Positions 31,716 through 33,618 of a stretch of DNA of 33,618 nt are shown piece after piece (position 1 is the first letter of the stretch; the number at the start of each line of letters is the position of its first letter). Below the pieces are notes generated by a model. It was not told where the DNA came from. It did not search any database and saw only the letters and a list, made by a program, of their open reading frames with translations. Made by a program: the position numbers and the translations under genes. This stretch comes from Pseudoflavonifractor_A sp022772585. GTDB taxonomy: Bacteria; Bacillota; Clostridia; Oscillospirales; Oscillospiraceae. The DNA lies in contig NZ_JBQHUB010000034.1 of assembly GCF_052065415.1 (NCBI RefSeq), forward strand, positions 1 through 33,618, given 5' to 3'.

Positions 31716-31919
31716 ATGAGTAAGTGGTTTTTCAATTATGATTCGGGTGATATGGGATTTGCAACATCCGAATCAATGGGAATGTCATCCGATGGAGATA
31801 TGCTTATGCGTATGGGTGACAATATGGTCATGAATTTGGATACCAGTGACCTGGAGATGATTTCAGGATGGCCGGAGGATGACTCGCATAGGAATCCATT
31901 CGATGATGACGAAGAGTAA
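31716..31919 (+). CDS. Small acidic Met-rich protein paired with the HNH gene
   Basis: A 67-residue protein I do not recognise. It has 17 Asp/Glu against three Lys/Arg, ten Met, an aromatic N-terminus (MSKWFFNYDSG), a central MLMRMGDNMVMNLDTSDLEM segment and a DDDEE tail. GGAGGA lies 5 nt before the ATG, and the gene follows HNH by 13 nt with the same terminator, so they are cotranscribed. High acidity suggests a DNA-mimic inhibitor or binding partner of the nuclease, which is an inference. Confidence 0.8.
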   Translation: MSKWFFNYDSGDMGFATSESMGMSSDGDMLMRMGDNMVMNLDTSDLEMISGWPEDDSHRNPFDDDEE

Positions 31920-31940
31920 GTAAAACAGAATATTTCCATG

Positions 31941-31977
31941 GCTCCTGGTTACTGAAACGGTTTCCAGGAGCTTTTTT
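31941..31977 (+). terminator. Terminator of the HNH/acidic protein module
   Basis: GCTCCTGG (31941-31948) pairs with CCAGGAGC (31964-31971), followed by six T. It closes the module 20 nt after the acidic gene. Confidence 0.88.
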
Positions 31978-31989
31978 ATTGGGAAATGG

Positions 31990-33381
31990 TTGAATTTTTC
32001 TGACAAAATCATTGACAGGGTCTTCCCGAAAGGGCAGCTCCTTCGGGAGACGGGAAAGCTCCTGGCGCACGGCGGGCCGAAGCGGGACGAGAACGGAAAG
32101 CCGGTGCGGGATAAGCACGGCAAGGTCGTCTATGAGCCCTACCGCATCAAGGTCCTGAACACCATCAACTTTTCCAAAAGCATGAAATATAACCCGCTGG
32201 CCTATGTGCGCTCCGAGAAGGATATCCTCAAGCTGGTCAATGTCATCATCGCCAACACGAAGGGCGACGGTGAAAAATCCTCCGAAGATTTTTGGATCAA
32301 GGCCGAGCGTCTTTTATACTGCGCCCTGATCGGCTACATCTGGTATGAGGCGGAGCCGGAGGAAAAAAACTTCATCACCCTGCTGGAGCTTATCAACGCC
32401 TGCGAGGCCAGAGAGGACGATGAGACCTATAAAAGCCCCGTGGATATCCTCTTTGACGAGCTGGCGCAGGCGCAGCCGGAGCACTTCGCCGTCAAGCAAT
32501 ATGTCAAGTTCAAAATGGCGGCCGGCAAAACTCTCAAAAGTATTTTGGTGAGCTGCGGCGCCCGCCTGTCTCCCTTCGATATCAAGGAGCTGCGGGACAT
32601 TATGACGGAGGACGAATTGGAGCTTGACACGATGGGCGACCGGAAAACGGCGCTGTTCCTCATTATGAGCGATACCGATACCACCTTCAATTTTGTCATC
32701 GCCATGCTGCAAAGCCAGCTTTTCAACCTGCTCTGCGACAAGGCGGATGATTTCTATAACGGGCGGCTGCCTGTCCATGTGCGGTGTCTTCTGGACGAGT
32801 TTGCCAATATCGGCCAGATACCAAACTTTGACAAGCTGATCGCCACCATCCGAAGCCGTGAGATATCGGCTTCTATTATTTTGCAGTCGCAAAGCCAGTT
32901 AAAGACCATCTACAAGGACGCGGCAGATACCATCGTCGGCAACTGCGACGTCACCTTGTTTTTGGGAGGCAAGGAGAAGTCAACGCTGAAAGAGATCTCG
33001 GAGCTGCTGGGCAAGGAGACCATCGACAGCCTGAGCCAGTCCGAAAACCGCGGCGCGCAGACCTCTCACGGCCTCAGCTATCAGAAATTGGGAAAGGAGT
33101 TGATGACCCAGGACGAGATCGCGGTCATGGACGGCGGCAAGTGTATCTTGCAGCTTCGGGGCGTGCGCCCGTTTTTCAGCGACAAGTACGACCTGACAAA
33201 GCACCCCCGCTACAAATACCTGTCCGACGCCGACAAGAAGAACGTCTTTGACGTAGAACGGTACATGAAGCGCAGACCGGCCATCGTGAAGCCGGACGAG
33301 CCTTTCGATATGTACGAATTGAGCGCAAAAGAACTGACAGACGAACCCGACAACAATTCTACAAAACGAAAGGAAATATGA
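31990..33381 (+). pseudogene. VirD4/TraG conjugal coupling protein, N-terminal part missing
   Basis: The open frame (463 codons from a TTG) encodes only the C-terminal two thirds of a type IV coupling protein. Similarity starts at about 32,022 within what is normally DPKGQLLRETGK, and the first dozen codons (NFSDKIIDRVF) are unrelated. The membrane segment and Walker A loop that precede this point are absent. The Walker B strand (VRCLLDEFANIG), the QSQSQL motif and the all-alpha region remain. A full protein is near 600 residues. Without Walker A it cannot hydrolyse ATP, so it is treated as a broken gene despite the open frame. Confidence 0.88.
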
Positions 33382-33384
33382 TTT

Positions 33385-33525
33385 ATGGATTTCTTCAACA
33401 GTGCCATCGACGTATTGCAGACCCTGGTCATCGCCCTGGGCGGCGGCCTTTGCGTGTGGGGCGGCATCAACCTTCTGGAAGGCTACGGCCAGGATAACCC
33501 TGCGGCCAATGCTCATGTACGGTAA
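33385..33525 (+). pseudogene. Maff2-family mobile element protein, 3'-truncated
   Basis: Forty-six codons beginning MDFFNSAIDVLQTLVIALGG and ending shortly after LEGYGQDNPAA with NAHVR and a stop. Family members continue for about 20 more residues with a second membrane helix (normally a KQLMAGGG-type segment). The gene starts 3 nt after virD4, as in intact ICEs. The change to unrelated sequence near 33,507 points to another rearrangement or a misassembly close to the contig end. Confidence 0.8.
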
Positions 33526-33618
33526 GGAAGCAAGCAACCGAAAACAAGAGATAGACCGCCAGCACTACACTATTCCGAACCAAAGACCAAAAGATAAGCA
33601 TTGTGGGAAAATCTAAAC
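33526..33618. other. Unassigned end of the window
   Basis: An open plus-strand frame from about 33,512 to 33,616 (MYGKEASNRKQEIDRQ onward) is basic and unlike the expected remainder of Maff2. It has no ribosome site and is cut from any context. I see no recognisable feature. Confidence 0.4.

Larger units (their letters stand above)
29598..33618. mobile_element. Decayed integrative conjugative element, incomplete at the contig end
   Basis: From the tRNA remnant to the window end the genes are those of a gut-Firmicutes ICE: an HTH/DUF6017 replication-type protein, a VirD4/TraG coupling protein and a Maff2 protein, in the usual relative order. The relaxase and partition genes usually found between them are missing. 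virD4 lacks its 5' half and Maff2 its 3' half. No integrase is visible. A low-GC RNA/HNH module occupies the gap. Either the element has decayed or repeats were collapsed in assembly. Confidence 0.8.

Overview
The window looks like one end of a contig from a high-GC, Gram-positive gut Clostridium of the Oscillospiraceae type (Flavonifractor/Lawsonibacter-like; an inference from gene content, codon bias and the mobile-element type, with no marker gene tested). Bases 1-127 are almost pure C and are most likely a sequencing or assembly artefact, so real sequence starts near base 128. Promoters are textbook sigma-A boxes with 16-18 bp spacers, and most units end in strong intrinsic terminators.

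From 145 to about 8,100 there is a sensor kinase/response regulator pair, then a sulfur-related neighbourhood. Cysteine synthase (cysK) is divergent from an Rrf2-family regulator with three cysteines. Next comes a four-gene operon of alpha/beta hydrolase, XdhC-like protein, tRNA 2-thiouridylase (mnmA) and a Cys-rich small protein. From 8,250 to 12,160 is the conserved block rpmG-secE-nusG-rplK-rplA-rplJ-rplL, all on the minus strand, with an internal promoter and an L10-type leader before rplJ. From 12,190 to 26,600 is housekeeping: ruvX, an ABM-domain protein, a split TauE/SafE permease, a TcdA-like E1 enzyme, a membrane-anchored PpiC foldase, an AlaX editing protein, an aconitase-family hydratase, a cell-wall amidase, hprK, rpmB, proC, a CofE-like ligase, an AlbA_2 protein and tRNA-Leu(GAG). 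Two clusters of GC-rich palindromes flank the 3' end of the aconitase gene. One of them sits between 50-bp direct copies of that gene's own 3' end.

From 26,780 to about 29,200 is a Sel1-repeat protein, an acyl-carrier-like protein whose phosphopantetheine serine is out of register, and a truncated second copy of the Sel1 gene. At 29,598 a tRNA 3'-end fragment followed (on the minus strand) by a terminator marks a probable integration junction. To its right is a decayed integrative conjugative element (ICE): tandem terminators, a structured leader, an HTH/DUF6017 replication-type gene, a VirD4/TraG coupling-protein gene without its N-terminal half, and a cut-off Maff2 gene.

Between the replication gene and the broken virD4 lies the most unusual part (about 30,960-31,980). 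It is a low-GC module made of about 370 nt of non-coding sequence full of hairpins, a small HNH nuclease gene, a 67-residue acidic Met-rich protein gene and its own terminator. The end of the RNA has mutually exclusive helices in front of a terminator-like hairpin just upstream of the nuclease. This looks like an RNA-controlled or RNA-associated nuclease cassette. I could not assign it to a known class.
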